This document shows positions 63,051 through 64,000 of a stretch of 64,000 nucleotides of DNA, piece after piece. The notes beneath the pieces are model-generated. The model was not told the DNA's origin. It did not search any database and worked only from the letters and a program-made list of their open reading frames with translations. Position numbers and translations under genes: made by a program. The stretch's first letter is position 1; each line of letters begins with the position of its first letter. Source of the stretch: JBDSSS01 sp963764195 (GTDB taxonomy: Bacteria > Actinomycetota > Actinomycetes > Actinomycetales > Dermatophilaceae). The stretch covers positions 186,001 to 250,000 of the forward strand of contig CAVXRG010000002.1 of assembly GCA_963764195.1 (NCBI GenBank). The letters run 5' to 3'.

Positions 63051-64000
63051 TCAGTGCAGGTCGCGCACGTCGGCCCGGCGGGCGATCGTCGCGGTGGCCC
63101 GTCGGCAGGCGAGCACCGGCACCTCGGGCACGATCTCGTCGAGGAAGCGGAACCGACGCCGCAGCGAGCGATGGTAGGCGTCGCCGCGGGGGTCGGCGGC
63201 AAGGGCGGTCCACCAGTCGGCGATGTCACCCCAGCCCGGAGCGGCGAGCGATCCGCCGTACTGCTGGAGGGCGAGACCGGCGCACAGCGTGGCGAAGGTG
63301 AGCCGTTGCTCGAGCGGCCACTCCGACAGGGTGCCGACGAGCAGGGCGGCACCGAAGACGTCTCCGGCTCCGGTGGGGTCGACCTCGTGGACCCGCAGCG
63401 ACGGCACCCTCGCCTCCTCGCCCGTGCGGGCGTCGATCCCGATCGCCCCGTTGGCGCCGTCGGTCACGACGGCGACGGGGACCCGGTCGGCGAGGGCGTA
63501 GAGCGCCTCGATCGTCGTGCGCCGGCCCGTGTAGCCCATCGCCTCGACGGCGTTGGGCATGAAGACGTCGCAGCGCCCGAGGCGGTCGAGCACCGCGTCG
63601 GACCACGCCTCGTCGGGGTCCCAGCCGACGTCGGCGAAGACGAGGGCGCCGTCGGCTCGGGCCTGGTCGACCCAGGTCGGGCCCGCCGCGCCGAAGGCGT
63701 CGTCGTCACCGAGGTCGGCGACGACGGCCCGGGTCGAAGGGGGTACGCCGATGAGCTCGCCGGCACCGACCGGGGCCGGGTGGCCGTGCGAGACCATGCT
63801 CCGGTCGTGGTCGACCGACATCGAGACCGTCACCGGGCTGTGCCAGTCGGCGAACCGGCGGCTGCGACCGAGGTCGATGCCCTCCTGCTCGGAGAGGGTG
63901 CGCCAACAGAAGTCGCCGTAGTCGTCGTCGCTGAAGGCGGCAGCGAGCGAGGTGCGCAGGCCGAGCCGGCGCGCCGCGACGGCGAGGTTGGCGATGCCGC
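63051..64000 (-). CDS. PfkB-family carbohydrate kinase, 5' end beyond window
   Basis: At least 316 codons, with the N-terminus beyond base 64000. The visible part begins GIANLAVAARRLGLRTSLAAAFSDDDYG, the usual PfkB substrate-side region near its start, and contains the catalytic/anion-hole motif DPTGAGDVFGAALL (D-x-x-G-A-G-D). FMPNAVEAMGYTG and VAVVTDGANGAIGIDARTG fit the nucleotide-binding half. Phosphorylates a sugar or nucleoside; substrate unknown. An in-frame GTG at 63833 lies inside the domain and is not the start. Confidence 0.92.
   Translation of the reverse strand, partial: GIANLAVAARRLGLRTSLAAAFSDDDYGDFCWRTLSEQEGIDLGRSRRFADWHSPVTVSMSVDHDRSMVSHGHPAPVGAGELIGVPPSTRAVVADLGDDDAFGAAGPTWVDQARADGALVFADVGWDPDEAWSDAVLDRLGRCDVFMPNAVEAMGYTGRRTTIEALYALADRVPVAVVTDGANGAIGIDARTGEEARVPSLRVHEVDPTGAGDVFGAALLVGTLSEWPLEQRLTFATLCAGLALQQYGGSLAAPGWGDIADWWTALAADPRGDAYHRSLRRRFRFLDEIVPEVPVLACRRATATIARRADVRDLH

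Overview
The window is a high-GC (about 70%) actinobacterial chromosome segment. Gene order, GC content and the cell-division gene set point to Micrococcales, probably Intrasporangiaceae or a close relative; that family placement is inference. It lies next to the replication origin: the tail of a DUF721/DciA gene, gyrB, gyrA, a DUF3566 gene, tRNA-Ile and tRNA-Ala follow one another as they do downstream of dnaA-dnaN-recF in this phylum. The classical oriC (dnaA-dnaN) should lie just upstream of base 1.

Layout. 1-8.4 kb: DciA tail, an inserted M4 metallopeptidase with a predicted fused inhibitor domain, gyrB, gyrA, DUF3566, tRNA-Ile, a DLW-39-type small protein, tRNA-Ala. 8.4-20 kb: accessory region with a PLD-helicase-DUF3427 protein, aldo/keto reductase, an FMN alpha-hydroxy-acid dehydrogenase, a secreted phosphoesterase, a cupredoxin lipoprotein, a repeat (propeller-like) protein, and two genes that look broken. 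20-27 kb: a MarR/SDR divergent pair, a GH15 enzyme, a double GNAT protein, a LEA-like membrane protein, and a YetF-like protein. 27-39.5 kb: the conserved growth/division cluster ppiA, rhomboid protease, a cluster of DnaA boxes, crgA, DUF881, trpG/pabA, then on the minus strand fhaA, fhaB, ppp, rodA/ftsW, pbpA, pknA, pknB. In that cluster the kinases, phosphatase and FHA proteins form a phospho-signalling module around RodA/PbpA peptidoglycan synthesis. 39.7-55 kb: a ParA-like ATPase, a MarR/MFS efflux pair, tRNA-Leu(CAG), and assorted metabolic and hypothetical genes. 55.2-58.4 kb: a tightly coupled redox operon (small anchored protein, ApbE flavin transferase, ferric-reductase-like membrane protein, NuoF-like protein, ferredoxin). 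58.5-64 kb: a sugar ABC importer (binding protein plus two permeases), an alpha/beta-hydrolase lipoprotein and a PfkB sugar kinase that runs off the right edge.

Less ordinary structure. There is a three-copy palindromic intergenic repeat with a constant 56-bp core (7.8, 44.3, 61.8 kb). A second palindrome family with arms GTCGAGTGSGCACTTTC occurs at 4.2 and 48.8 kb. The heptamer GGCATAC/GTATGCC occurs about 38 times on both strands, far above expectation, often through rare codons. Six DnaA-box-like sites sit between the rhomboid gene and crgA. Four genes carry apparent single-nucleotide or small frame disruptions (16.2, 18.49, 51.8, 55.6 kb), which may be real pseudogenes, slippage sites or sequence errors.
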